DNA of 63,182 nucleotides from Chryseobacterium sp. R2A-55 (GTDB lineage Bacteria; Bacteroidota; Bacteroidia; Flavobacteriales; Weeksellaceae), in NCBI RefSeq assembly GCF_021401085.1, contig NZ_JACBFP010000013.1:1-63182 (forward strand), given 5' to 3'. This document shows positions 17,426 through 26,146 of this stretch, piece by piece (positions within the stretch are counted from its first letter, which is position 1; each line of letters begins with the position of its first letter). The translations under genes were made by a program, and so were the position numbers. The notes beneath the pieces are model-generated. The model had not been told where the DNA came from, did not search any database, and was given only the letters and a program-made list of their open reading frames with translations.

Positions 17426-18490
17426 ATGAGTAAAAAACACAATTTCAGCGCAGGACCCTGCATTTTGCCGCAGGAAGTTTTCGAAAAATCAGCGCAGGCG
17501 ATTTTAGATTTCAACGGAATTGGGCTGTCTATTCTTGAGATTTCACACCGAAGCAAGGACTTTGTACCGGTGATGGAAGAAGCAAGAGCCATCGTAAAAC
17601 GCTTGCTGAAATTGGGTGACGATTACGAGGTGATTTATTTGGGAGGTGGAGCAAGCCTTCAGTTCCTGATGGTGCCTTTTAACCTCATGAAAGCAGAGAA
17701 TGGAACAGCTGCCTATTTGGATACCGGAACCTGGGCAGCCAACGCCATTGAGGAGGCAAAATATTTAGGTCAGGTAGATGTGGTGGCTTCTTCCAAAGAT
17801 GAAAACTATTCCTTTATTCCAAAAAATTACACGGTTGGCGAAGGGTACGATTATTTTCACTGTACCTCCAACAACACGATCTATGGAACCCAAATGAAAA
17901 CTTTCCCGGATGTTCCCACTTCTTTGGTTTGCGATATGAGTTCGGATATTTTTTCCAGGGTTCTGGATTTTTCAAAATTCGATTTGATTTATGCGGGAGC
18001 ACAGAAAAACATGGGTCCGGCAGGAGTGACCATGGTTTGCGTGAAAAAAGATATCCTGGGCAAAACGGGCCGGAACATTCCCTCTTATCTGGATTATTCA
18101 CTGCACATTAAGAAAGAATCCATGTTCAATACGCCACCTGTATTTCCGGTTTACGCTACACTTCTAACGCTCCAAAATTTGGAAAATAACGGTGGAATAG
18201 AAGCAGCAGAAATTAGAAACGGGGCGAAAGCCAAACTTTTATATGGTGAAATCGATAGGAATCCAATGTTTGAGACTTTCTGCAAAGAAGAAGACCGTTC
18301 TGTAATGAATGTTTCTTTCAAACTGACCGATGAATCCAGAAAAGAAGAATTTGACAATGCCTGGAAAGCAGCCGGCATCAATGGTTTGAACGGACACAGA
18401 AGTCTTGGAGGTTACAGGGCAAGTTTATATAATGCACTGCCCATCGAGAGCGTGCAGGTTTTGGTTGACGTAATGAAATCAATAATTTAG
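17426..18490 (+). CDS. serC: Phosphoserine aminotransferase
   Basis: SerC converts 3-phosphohydroxypyruvate and glutamate to phosphoserine, the second step of serine synthesis. The 354-residue protein opens with HNFSAGPCILP, carries the YLGGGASLQF phosphate-binding region near residue 75 and the PLP lysine in YAGAQKNMGPAG near residue 194, and ends with a GHRSLGGYRASLYNA block, all typical of the family. It is followed by a broken gene and then by serA and a DUF1015 gene on the same strand, forming a serine synthesis cluster. Confidence 0.97.
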   Translation: MSKKHNFSAGPCILPQEVFEKSAQAILDFNGIGLSILEISHRSKDFVPVMEEARAIVKRLLKLGDDYEVIYLGGGASLQFLMVPFNLMKAENGTAAYLDTGTWAANAIEEAKYLGQVDVVASSKDENYSFIPKNYTVGEGYDYFHCTSNNTIYGTQMKTFPDVPTSLVCDMSSDIFSRVLDFSKFDLIYAGAQKNMGPAGVTMVCVKKDILGKTGRNIPSYLDYSLHIKKESMFNTPPVFPVYATLLTLQNLENNGGIEAAEIRNGAKAKLLYGEIDRNPMFETFCKEEDRSVMNVSFKLTDESRKEEFDNAWKAAGINGLNGHRSLGGYRASLYNALPIESVQVLVDVMKSII

Positions 18491-18568
18491 CAGTGCAGCA
18501 ATTTAACAATGTGGCAATTTATAAGAAACACAATTTTAAAAATGTTTATTAATCAAAAAATTTAGGCC

Positions 18569-18919
18569 ATGAACAAAGAAAATGCAGTTTTAGTCAAATC
18601 ACTGGATTTTGCCCTGAATATTTTTGAATTCTGCGAACTTTTGGAAGAGAATAAAAAGTTCGTGATTGGAAATAAATTGTTAAAATCTGGAACGAGTTTA
18701 GGAGCCGGTATTAACACGGCACAAAATCCAATCAGCAATAACCATTTTATCTATAAAAATGAAAATTGCAGCTAAAGAACAAGATATGGGCTGTATCTGT
18801 GTGAACACGCGAAAAGTTATCCGTTTGATGGTGCACTTCAAGCGAAAGTCGATGAAATATGCCTCATTTTAGATAAAAACTTAAACACAAACATCAAAAA
18901 TACAAAGCAAAATAAATAA
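18569..18919 (+). pseudogene. Broken four-helix-bundle (23S rRNA IVP-like) gene
   Basis: An ORF starting MNKENAVLVKSLDFALNIF reads as the N-terminal two thirds of the small four-helix-bundle family and carries the GTSLGAGINTAQNP motif. It stops at 18775. The expected continuation appears in other frames: KMKIAAKE in the +1 frame at about 18755-18778, then RYGLYLCEHAKSYPFDGALQ running to a stop at 18919. At least two frameshifts or a small deletion separate the parts, so the gene is dead. Intact members are about 115-120 residues, of unknown function. It separates serC from serA without breaking their shared orientation. Confidence 0.75.
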
Positions 18920-19046
18920 ACTGCACCCGTTTATTTTTGTGCAATCGAATCAACCGGTAGATCATCTCGGTAAAATTTGAAGATTATTCAATGATTAGCC
19001 TGCGATTGCTACATGGGTAAATTGATAAATTGGTAAATTAAAAATA

Positions 19047-20006
19047 ATGAAAGTTTTAGCAAACGATGGAATTTCCAAAGCAGGTGAAAACGCCCTGAAA
19101 GAAGCAGGAATTGAGTTGGTGGAAGCAAAAGTTTCCCAGGAACATTTGGCAAATTTCATCAATGAAAACCAGATCGACGTTTTACTGGTAAGAAGTGCCA
19201 CAAAAGTTCGTCAGGATTTAATCGATGCATGTCCTTCCCTGAAAATTATTGGAAGAGGCGGAGTCGGCATGGACAACATAGATGTGGAATATGCGATTGA
19301 CAAAGGGATCTATGTAATCAATACACCGAATGCATCTACCAGATCTGTCGCAGAAATGGTGTTTGCGCACTTCTTTTCATTGGCGAGATTTCTCCACGAA
19401 TCGAACCGGATGATGCCGCTCGAGGGCGAAACCAACTTCAAGGCGCTCAAAAAATCATATTCCAATGCGCACGAACTGGAAGGCAAAACTTTGGGAGTGA
19501 TCGGTTTTGGTGCAATCGGGCAGGAAGTAGTGAAAATGGGAATTTCTTTAGGAATGAAAGTGAAAGTTTTTACCCGGACACCGCACACCAAGACTTTAAC
19601 GCTTAATTTTTTTGATGGGCAAAAGGTGAATTTTGAAGTTTCTTCCCATAATAATATCGATGAATTCTTGAAAGACACCGATTTCATCAGCATCAATACA
19701 CCGAAAACAAACGACTACATCATAGATACTCCGCAATTTGAAAAAATGAAGGACGGCGTTTTCATCGTAAATACCGCGAGAGGAGGCGTGATCAATGAAG
19801 TCACCCTGCTCGACTTCATCGAGTCCGGAAAGGTTGCAGGTGCTGCTTTGGACGTTTTCGAAAATGAACCCGCCCCAGAACTGACCATCCTGATGAACCC
19901 CAACCTGTCCCTTTCACCACATCTGGGAGGAAATACACTGGATGCACAAAACAAAATCGGAGTAGAACTGGCTTCGCAAATTATACAGATTAAAAAGAAT
20001 TTATAA
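19047..20006 (+). CDS. serA: D-3-phosphoglycerate dehydrogenase (short form)
   Basis: This NAD-dependent D-2-hydroxyacid dehydrogenase of 319 residues is the likely first enzyme of serine synthesis. It has the GRGGVGMDNID active-site region near residue 70, the Rossmann GFGAIG near 153, NTARGGVINE near 245, and the catalytic histidine in SPHLGGNT near 292. It lacks the C-terminal ACT domain of the long SerA type, so serine feedback through that domain is absent. The location between serC and a DUF1015 gene, with only one base before the next ATG, supports the serine role over other hydroxyacid dehydrogenases. Confidence 0.9.
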   Translation: MKVLANDGISKAGENALKEAGIELVEAKVSQEHLANFINENQIDVLLVRSATKVRQDLIDACPSLKIIGRGGVGMDNIDVEYAIDKGIYVINTPNASTRSVAEMVFAHFFSLARFLHESNRMMPLEGETNFKALKKSYSNAHELEGKTLGVIGFGAIGQEVVKMGISLGMKVKVFTRTPHTKTLTLNFFDGQKVNFEVSSHNNIDEFLKDTDFISINTPKTNDYIIDTPQFEKMKDGVFIVNTARGGVINEVTLLDFIESGKVAGAALDVFENEPAPELTILMNPNLSLSPHLGGNTLDAQNKIGVELASQIIQIKKNL

Positions 20007-20007
20007 G

Positions 20008-21255
20008 ATGCCTATATTTAGACCTTTTCGCGGCGTTCGTCCAAGTGATGATTACGTCGAAATTTTTCCCACACATCCTTTGGATAACTTCTCGCAAGAA
20101 GAAATCAACAGGAAAGCCCAGGTGGACTCATCTTATATTCAGATGATCAAACCTTACGTAGTAAGCAAATCGAAAGATGTGGACCGCAATTTAAGGAAAA
20201 TCAGGACTAATTTTGAAGAACTGTTGGAGGAGAAAAAACTCGTGCAGGACCATTCATCTTATTATCTTTACCAACAATTTTTACCCAACAAAACGGTTTT
20301 TCGCGGACTATTGGGTTTGGCAAGCGTAGAAGATTTCCGAAACGGGAAAATCAAAAAACACGAATCCACGCTGACCAACAAAAAGGAAGAACTCGCCTAC
20401 TATCTGGAAAAAGTAAACATACAGGCAGAACCGGTTTTGCTCACCTATATGGCGAATCCGAAAGTGGAATTGCTGATGAACCATGAGGAAAAAAATGTCC
20501 CCATTCTCAATTATTTGGATGATAGCGGAATACGCCACAAAATATGGAAAATCGACAACCGCCTGAAGATGCAGCAGTTCAAGGAAGTTTTGGAGCAAAT
20601 TGATTCTTTCTACATCGTTGATGGGCATCACAGAATTGGCTCCACCGCATTAAACGCCAAAAACATGCAGGAAAGAAACAAAAAGCATACGGGAACCGAG
20701 CATTATAATTTCGTTTACAGTTTCATCGTTTCCAATCAGTCAATTAAAATCCATGACTACAACAGACTTCTGCAGGACCTGAACGGACTCACCGAAAAAC
20801 AGTTTCTGAAAAAAATAGAGAAAAACTTTTTAGTTCATGAAAAGGGCGAAACCCCCTATTTTCCGTCGCAGAAGTTCCACATTTCCATGTATTTGGGCGG
20901 AAAATTCTATTCACTCCACGTAAAACATGATCTGAGGAAAAAACAGAGCGAAATGAATGATCTGGACCATTTCCTTTTAGAAGAATTTATCATCAAAGAC
21001 ATCCTGGGAATCGAAGATCCAAAAACCACAGACAAGATTACTTACATCAAAGGAAATTCCAGTATTCAGGGAATCATGAGCATTAAAGAAAAAGTGGATT
21101 CCGGCGAATTCAAAGTAGGTTTCGGGATTTATCCGCTCAGCTTTAATGACCTTCTGAAAGTTTCTGACAAAAACATCAAGATGCCGCCAAAATGCACCTA
21201 CATTGAACCGAAGCTGGTGACAGCATTGGTGATGTATGATATGAAGCAGGGTTGA
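20008..21255 (+). CDS. DUF1015 family protein
   Basis: The 415-residue protein belongs to DUF1015, cytosolic proteins of unknown activity that often lie next to serA and serC. Recognisable parts are FRPFRGVRPSDDYVE at the start, YLYQQF near residue 90 and the strongly conserved YIVDGHHRIGSTAL block near residue 206, which resembles a ParB/Srx-like nucleotide or phosphate-binding motif. It begins one base after the serA stop, so the genes are translationally linked. A role in serine or phosphoserine metabolism has been suggested from such context, but the reaction here is not known to me. Confidence 0.88.
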   Translation: MPIFRPFRGVRPSDDYVEIFPTHPLDNFSQEEINRKAQVDSSYIQMIKPYVVSKSKDVDRNLRKIRTNFEELLEEKKLVQDHSSYYLYQQFLPNKTVFRGLLGLASVEDFRNGKIKKHESTLTNKKEELAYYLEKVNIQAEPVLLTYMANPKVELLMNHEEKNVPILNYLDDSGIRHKIWKIDNRLKMQQFKEVLEQIDSFYIVDGHHRIGSTALNAKNMQERNKKHTGTEHYNFVYSFIVSNQSIKIHDYNRLLQDLNGLTEKQFLKKIEKNFLVHEKGETPYFPSQKFHISMYLGGKFYSLHVKHDLRKKQSEMNDLDHFLLEEFIIKDILGIEDPKTTDKITYIKGNSSIQGIMSIKEKVDSGEFKVGFGIYPLSFNDLLKVSDKNIKMPPKCTYIEPKLVTALVMYDMKQG

Positions 21256-21272
21256 GATCAACGGAAGTTGAG

Positions 21273-21404
21273 ATGGAAAAAACACCGGAATCCAGTCAAA
21301 TGTCATTATGGGAAACCACCAGTATCAATCCTTATCAAGGTTGGATAAAAATGAATTTTTCGATGAACCTGATGCTGCGCAGCGACTTTCTTAATTCAAA
21401 GTAA
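21273..21404 (+). CDS. Possible 43-residue small protein
   Basis: A short reading frame starts MEKTPESSQMSLW and ends LRSDFLNSK, directly after the DUF1015 gene on the same strand. Codon choice looks like that of the neighbours. There is no known family. It may be a real microprotein of the serine operon, the remnant of a lost gene, or chance. Confidence 0.3.
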   Translation: MEKTPESSQMSLWETTSINPYQGWIKMNFSMNLMLRSDFLNSK

Positions 21405-21478
21405 ACCTGCTTATCTGGCAAAAAAACTTAGCGCCTGTGCGTTGAGGAAAAACCCAATTTTATTAAGTTTATTTTCTT

Positions 21479-21486
21479 TAAATTTG
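21479..21486 (+). promoter_or_regulatory. Predicted -7 element of the M28 peptidase gene
   Basis: TAAATTTG fits TAnnTTTG and lies 25 bases ahead of the ATG at 21511. Confidence 0.4.
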
Positions 21487-21510
21487 AATCCTAAATCTTG
21501 AACCTCAACA

Positions 21511-22875
21511 ATGAAAATAACCCTCATCAAAATACTTCCGCTCTTCTTGGGCGGATTTTTATTTGCCCAAAACACAGCGGACTCCATCCAGTTCAAAAAA
21601 ATTTCTGACGAAATTCTGGTAAACAGCCCCGCTTATGAAAATCTGCGGGATTTAACCAAAAACATCGGACACCGTTTGAGCGGATCAACCGCTTATGAAA
21701 AAGCGACCGACTGGGCGGTTAAAAAATTGGAAGAAGCCGGCGCAGACAAAGTTTGGAAGGAGGAAGTAATGGTTCCGGTTTGGGTGAGAGGAAAAGAATC
21801 ACTCCAGATTAAAACCGCAAACGGAAAATGGAAACCTTTGAGAATGTTGTCTCTGGGAAATTCCGAAGGAACAAAAGGAAAAAACCTGGAAGCCGAAATC
21901 ATCGTTGTCAAAAACAAGGAAGATTTTGACAAACTCCCCGAAGTGAATGTGAAGGGCAAAATTGTTTTCTTTAATTATGCCTTTAACCAAAAATTCATAA
22001 ATACCGGAAATGCCTACGTAGATGCGGGAATGTACCGACGTTCGGCAGCGAGTTGGGCCGGAAAAAAGGGAGCGAAAGCGGTGATTATCCGCTCACTTTC
22101 TTCCGCATTAGACGATGTTCCCCATACCGGTGCAATGCGTTACGATAAAGATGACACCGCGAAAATTCCGGTAGTTGCGATTGGACCCAAAAGCGCGGAT
22201 GAATTGGAGGAAACCTTAAAAACCGAAAAAGTTTTCGCCAAACTGAATTCCAACTGCACCATGAAGGGTGAAAAACTTTCCCACTCTGTAATCGGCGAAA
22301 TTACGGGAAACAAAGACCAAAGTGTCATCGTGGTCAGCGGACATCTCGATTCATGGGACGTTGGCGAAGGTGCACACGACGATGGTACCGGAATCGTTCA
22401 GAGCATAGAGGTTTTGCGGACCTTCAAAAAATTGGGAATCAAAAATAACCACACAATTCGTGTTGTCTGTTTTGCCAATGAAGAAAACGGTGTTCGCGGT
22501 GGAAACCAGTATGCGGAAAATATCCGGAAGAAAAATGAAAAGCATATCTTCGCTATTGAAAGTGATGGCGGTGGATTCACCCCACGCGGAATTGCACTGG
22601 TGATGAGCCCGGAAAAAAGAAAAGAAATTCAATCCTGGCGAAACCTTTTTCTTCCCTATGGAGTTCATCATTTCGAATACGAATACGCCGGAACCGACAT
22701 TGAACCTATGAAAAAACTCGGTGTTCCTTTAGCGGAACTGGTTGTGGATTCGCAAAGGTATTTCGACATTCACCACACGCCGGAAGACACTTTTGAAAAA
22801 GTAAACCGCCGGGAATTGCTTTTGGGAGCAGTCGCCATGGGACAGTTGATTTGGATGGTGGATAGAAATTGGTGA
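21511..22875 (+). CDS. Secreted M28 family metallopeptidase (carboxypeptidase Q-like)
   Basis: The 454-residue protein has a signal peptide (MKITLIKILPLFLGGFLFAQ), a PA domain inserted at about 125-255, and the M28 di-zinc site: H and D in GHLDSWDVGEGAHDD near residue 276, the catalytic EE in ANEENGVRGG near 330, D in ESDGGG near 352 and the last H in HHTPED near 428. It should act in the periplasm or outside the cell as an aminopeptidase or dipeptidase. No C-terminal secretion tag is visible. It stands alone behind its own promoter-like box. Confidence 0.93.
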   Translation: MKITLIKILPLFLGGFLFAQNTADSIQFKKISDEILVNSPAYENLRDLTKNIGHRLSGSTAYEKATDWAVKKLEEAGADKVWKEEVMVPVWVRGKESLQIKTANGKWKPLRMLSLGNSEGTKGKNLEAEIIVVKNKEDFDKLPEVNVKGKIVFFNYAFNQKFINTGNAYVDAGMYRRSAASWAGKKGAKAVIIRSLSSALDDVPHTGAMRYDKDDTAKIPVVAIGPKSADELEETLKTEKVFAKLNSNCTMKGEKLSHSVIGEITGNKDQSVIVVSGHLDSWDVGEGAHDDGTGIVQSIEVLRTFKKLGIKNNHTIRVVCFANEENGVRGGNQYAENIRKKNEKHIFAIESDGGGFTPRGIALVMSPEKRKEIQSWRNLFLPYGVHHFEYEYAGTDIEPMKKLGVPLAELVVDSQRYFDIHHTPEDTFEKVNRRELLLGAVAMGQLIWMVDRNW

Positions 22876-22948
22876 AAAGTTTTACCCAAGAAAAATTCCC
22901 TGCTCGGTAAATAGCAATGTTTAATATTAAATCTTAATTTCATTTTTG

Positions 22949-23302
22949 ATGAGAAAACCCCCATTCCCTAAAAGTGTAGGAAACGCCATTCGCGGCGTAA
23001 TCTGGATGCTGAAATCCGAACGGAATTTTCAGTTGGAGGTTTTGGCGTTGGTCATGAATATTTTCCTCATCATTTTTCTGAAGTTAAATCCCCATGATGC
23101 AGCACTGATTCTCATTGTATGTTTCGCAGTGCTAAGCCTGGAAATCCTCAACACCTGCGTTGAAAAAATCTGCGATATCATCCAGCCGGAATTTGATGTA
23201 CGGGTGAAAATCATCAAAGATATTGCCGCTGCTGCAGTTTTGTTGATGGCACTCGCCTCAGTCGCAGTTGGCGTCTTGGTATATTGGAAATATGTTTTCT
23301 AA
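22949..23302 (+). CDS. dgkA: Diacylglycerol/undecaprenol kinase (DgkA family)
   Basis: This small inner-membrane kinase of 117 residues has three membrane helices. The family motif region is present: RNFQLEVLAL at the first helix and SLEILNTCVEKICDII with the catalytic glutamates in the middle, followed by KDIAAAAVLLMALASVAVG. Gram-negative DgkA phosphorylates diacylglycerol, while Gram-positive homologues act on undecaprenol, and which substrate applies here is open. The ATG at 22949 is preferred over the TTG just before it. It converges with the patatin gene, with 32 bases between. Confidence 0.93.
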   Translation: MRKPPFPKSVGNAIRGVIWMLKSERNFQLEVLALVMNIFLIIFLKLNPHDAALILIVCFAVLSLEILNTCVEKICDIIQPEFDVRVKIIKDIAAAAVLLMALASVAVGVLVYWKYVF

Positions 23303-23334
23303 TCCCTGTTTTAACCACTAATTCACGTAGCAGT

Positions 23335-24108
23335 TTAATTTGAAAAACTACCAAAAGATTCCTTCGCAGCATCATAACCAATTTCGAAAATCTCTGTAAG
23401 CCTTTCCGCTTTTCGTTCGAAAGTTCCGTACTGCGATAATTTCTTGGAAGTGATGAACCAATCACAATACGAAAATTTGTAGAGCTCTGTACGGTAAGAA
23501 AGCAGGTCATAAGAGCGGGAAACCACGGCACGGATGGAATTCAGATGCGAAATTTCGATTTCCTGTGGTGGGGAAACAAAAACCCCTATCATCTTTTCAC
23601 ATTCATGCTGAATGATATCTGCCGGAAAATTGTTCAAAACACCGCCATCACTGAACATTTCGTCGCCGACGATGTATGGAGTCGTAACTCCCGGAATGGA
23701 GCAAGAAGCAATAATCGCATCCACCACACCGAACTCTGCGCCAAAAATAACCTGTTTCCCGGAAACCAGCTCGGTAGCAATGATCCGCATATCCTTTTGA
23801 AGGTCGCCAATTTTCATATCCTCAAAGATCGGCTGCAGATAATTTCTAAAAATCCTGGACGAAACCAATCCGGGCTGATTAATCGCAAAATGCCGCCAAT
23901 TGAAGAAATATACCGAATTGAAAAACTGCAGAATTTCTTCAGGCGATTTCCCCACTGCATACATACAACCCACTATGGAACCCGCGCTGCAGCACGCTAA
24001 AATTTCCGGTTCGATACTTTTTTCGTTCAAAAATTTGATCACTCCCGCATGTGCGACACCTTTGGTCCCTCCTCCGGATAATACCAATCCAAGTTTTTTC
24101 TTTTCCAT
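23335..24108 (-). CDS. Patatin-like phospholipase with an altered nucleophile elbow
   Basis: The 257-residue protein has the RssA/YchK-type patatin core: oxyanion loop SGGGTKG at residues 11-17, the Ser-Asp dyad with S41, and the aspartate in DGGVLNNFP near 174. In most patatins the nucleophile sits in GxSxG, but here the segment reads C39-C40-S41-A42-G43, so the first glycine is a cysteine. The second half of the motif (SAGS) is intact, and the enzyme may still hydrolyse lipid esters. It is cytoplasmic by lack of a signal peptide. The C-terminal part (FGYDAAKESF-like end) is typical of the family. Confidence 0.88.
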   Translation of the reverse strand: MEKKKLGLVLSGGGTKGVAHAGVIKFLNEKSIEPEILACCSAGSIVGCMYAVGKSPEEILQFFNSVYFFNWRHFAINQPGLVSSRIFRNYLQPIFEDMKIGDLQKDMRIIATELVSGKQVIFGAEFGVVDAIIASCSIPGVTTPYIVGDEMFSDGGVLNNFPADIIQHECEKMIGVFVSPPQEIEISHLNSIRAVVSRSYDLLSYRTELYKFSYCDWFITSKKLSQYGTFERKAERLTEIFEIGYDAAKESFGSFSN

Positions 24109-24190
24109 TTCAATTTCAAAGTTAAGAAAATCATCACTTTATCCCTCATTAAAAAGAGTAAAAATGGCGTGTAGTTTTTAATATGATCTT

Positions 24191-24222
24191 AAAAAAAAAC
24201 CACCGAATCGTATCGATGGTTT
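24191..24222 (-). terminator. Terminator of lpdA
   Basis: A 10-bp stem with one mismatch (24197-24206 with 24213-24222) is followed on the minus strand by a run of Ts at 24191-24199. Confidence 0.75.
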
Positions 24223-24282
24223 GATCTGTTGATCAAAAGTACTTCGCTGAACTTGGCTCTCTTTACTTTTGCTTGCTTCTTA

Positions 24283-25674
24283 TTAAATATGAATCACCTC
24301 CCCGTAAGCCGCGGCTACCGCCTCCATCACCGCTTCGGAGATCGTTGGATGCGGATGGATGGATTTCAGGATTTCATGACCTGTAGTTTCCAGTTTTCTT
24401 GCCACAACTGCCTCTGCAATCATATCTGTCACGCCGTCTCCTACCATGTGACAACCTAACCATTCTCCATATTTTGCATCGAAAATAACTTTGATGAAAC
24501 CGTCGGTATCACCATTTGCAGTTGCTTTTCCACTCGCAGAGAATGGGAATTTTCCTACTTTAATTTCGTAACCCTTTTCCTTTGCTTGTTTTTCTGTCAA
24601 TCCAACGGAAGCTATTTCTGGATGGCAATAGGTGCAACCTGGAATATTTCCATAATCGATAGCTTCTGCGTGAAGTCCTTTGATTTTTTCAACGCAGGTA
24701 ATTCCTTCAGCGGAAGCAACGTGTGCTAAAGCCTGAGTCGGTAAAATATCGCCAATCGCGTAATATCCCGGAACAGAGGTTTCATACCATTCATTGACCA
24801 AAACTCTTCCTTTCTCTGTTTTAATTCCCACTTCCTCAAAACCCTGACCTTCAATATTTGCAGCGATTCCCACTGCAGAAAGAAGAATATCAGCTTCCAA
24901 AGTAATGTTACCGGTTGCCGTTTTCACGTTGGCCTTCACGCCGTTTCCGGAAGTATCTACGGATTCCACAGAAGAATTCGTCATGATTTCGATTCCCGAT
25001 TTTTTCAGGGATTTTTCAACATGTTTTGAAACGTCTTCGTCTTCCACGGGAACAATGTTCGGCATGAATTCCACAATGGTCACCTTGGTTCCCAACGAAT
25101 TATAGAAGTCGGCAAATTCTACCCCGATAGCCCCGGAACCAACCACAATCATTGATTTTGGTTGTTCAGGAAGATTCAAAGCTTGTCTGTACCCGATTAC
25201 TTTCACCCCGTCTTGCGGAAGATTCGGCAGTTCTCTTGAACGTGCACCGGTAGCGATGATGATGTGTTGTCCTGAATATTCAGTGGTTTTTCCCTCCGCA
25301 TCCACTACAGAAACTTTTTTCCCTTTCTGGATTTTTGCAGTGCCCATGATGACGTCGATTTTGTTTTTCTTCATCAGGAAAGAAATTCCGCCGCTCATTT
25401 TCTGGGCAACTCCTCTACTTCTCTGAATAACTTTAGAAAAATCGAAACCTGGATTTTCCACTTTATTTAAGCCGAATTCTTCGGCTTTTTGCAAATATTT
25501 GAAAACATGTGCGGATTTCAACAAAGCTTTAGTCGGGATACATCCCCAATTGAGGCAAATTCCGCCCAAATTTTCTTTTTCGATAATGGCTGTTTTGAAA
25601 CCCAGTTGTGCCGCACGGATCGCAGTCACATATCCACCGGGACCACTCCCGATGACAATGATATCGTAATTCAT
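24283..25674 (-). CDS. lpdA: Dihydrolipoyl dehydrogenase
   Basis: This E3 flavoprotein reoxidises lipoamide on 2-oxoacid dehydrogenase complexes. The 463-residue protein starts with the FAD-binding GSGPGGYVTAIRAAQLG, has the redox-active disulfide in GGICLNWGCIPTKAL at about residues 39-46, the NAD-binding GSGAIGVEFADFY near 180 and the catalytic His-Glu pair in HPHPTISEAVMEA near 446. It is not in one operon with the E1 fusion gene because a small gene on the other strand lies between, but both work in the same complexes. Confidence 0.96.
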   Translation of the reverse strand: MNYDIIVIGSGPGGYVTAIRAAQLGFKTAIIEKENLGGICLNWGCIPTKALLKSAHVFKYLQKAEEFGLNKVENPGFDFSKVIQRSRGVAQKMSGGISFLMKKNKIDVIMGTAKIQKGKKVSVVDAEGKTTEYSGQHIIIATGARSRELPNLPQDGVKVIGYRQALNLPEQPKSMIVVGSGAIGVEFADFYNSLGTKVTIVEFMPNIVPVEDEDVSKHVEKSLKKSGIEIMTNSSVESVDTSGNGVKANVKTATGNITLEADILLSAVGIAANIEGQGFEEVGIKTEKGRVLVNEWYETSVPGYYAIGDILPTQALAHVASAEGITCVEKIKGLHAEAIDYGNIPGCTYCHPEIASVGLTEKQAKEKGYEIKVGKFPFSASGKATANGDTDGFIKVIFDAKYGEWLGCHMVGDGVTDMIAEAVVARKLETTGHEILKSIHPHPTISEAVMEAVAAAYGEVIHI

Positions 25675-25808
25675 CAGTTAAAAAATTTAGTGCGAATTTA
25701 CGCAAAATTTTTGAGCATTAGTGCATGGTTAGTCTCAGTTGAAAATGAGGAAGGAATAATTTAATATTTTTTTAAATCTAATTAACACCTTGATATACAA
25801 TAAGTTTT

Positions 25809-25816
25809 TAATTTTG
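25809..25816 (+). promoter_or_regulatory. Predicted -7 element of the small gene at 25832
   Basis: TAATTTTG fits TAnnTTTG and lies 15 bases ahead of the first ATG at 25832 and 27 bases ahead of the ATG at 25844. Confidence 0.4.
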
Positions 25817-25831
25817 TTTTCTACTAACACA

Positions 25832-26146
25832 ATGTCTTTAATGATGAAATACACGCTGACCAACAGAAAAAAAAGCATCTCTGCACGAAACAATTCCGAA
25901 TTTGTAACCTGGATGCGAAAAAATGACATGCAGCAATGGAGCTCCAACAAAGAATTCATGGAGGGTTATGCCCACCGGAAATCACTATTTGAGCAAATAG
26001 TTCTGAGTCCGGAATCTGAAGATTCATTTGTGAGAGACCTGGTAAAAAATAAGCTTTTGGAAATTAAGAAACCAAAAGCTAAATTTTTAAGATTTTTGAA
26101 ATTCTCATTTAAATCTTCGGGAACTTCACTGGGTCTATTTCATTAA
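25832..26146 (+). CDS. Small unknown basic protein
   Basis: This 104-residue protein is rich in K, R, S and F, with no signal peptide or membrane segment. I do not recognise it. It starts MSLMMKYTLTNRKKSISARN, with alternative starts at 25841 and 25844. A promoter-like box precedes it. Its 3' end overlaps the 3' end of the E1 fusion gene on the other strand by 38 bases, so the two transcripts are convergent and overlapping. The WMRKNDMQQW segment and clean codon use argue that it is real. Confidence 0.5.
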   Translation: MSLMMKYTLTNRKKSISARNNSEFVTWMRKNDMQQWSSNKEFMEGYAHRKSLFEQIVLSPESEDSFVRDLVKNKLLEIKKPKAKFLRFLKFSFKSSGTSLGLFH

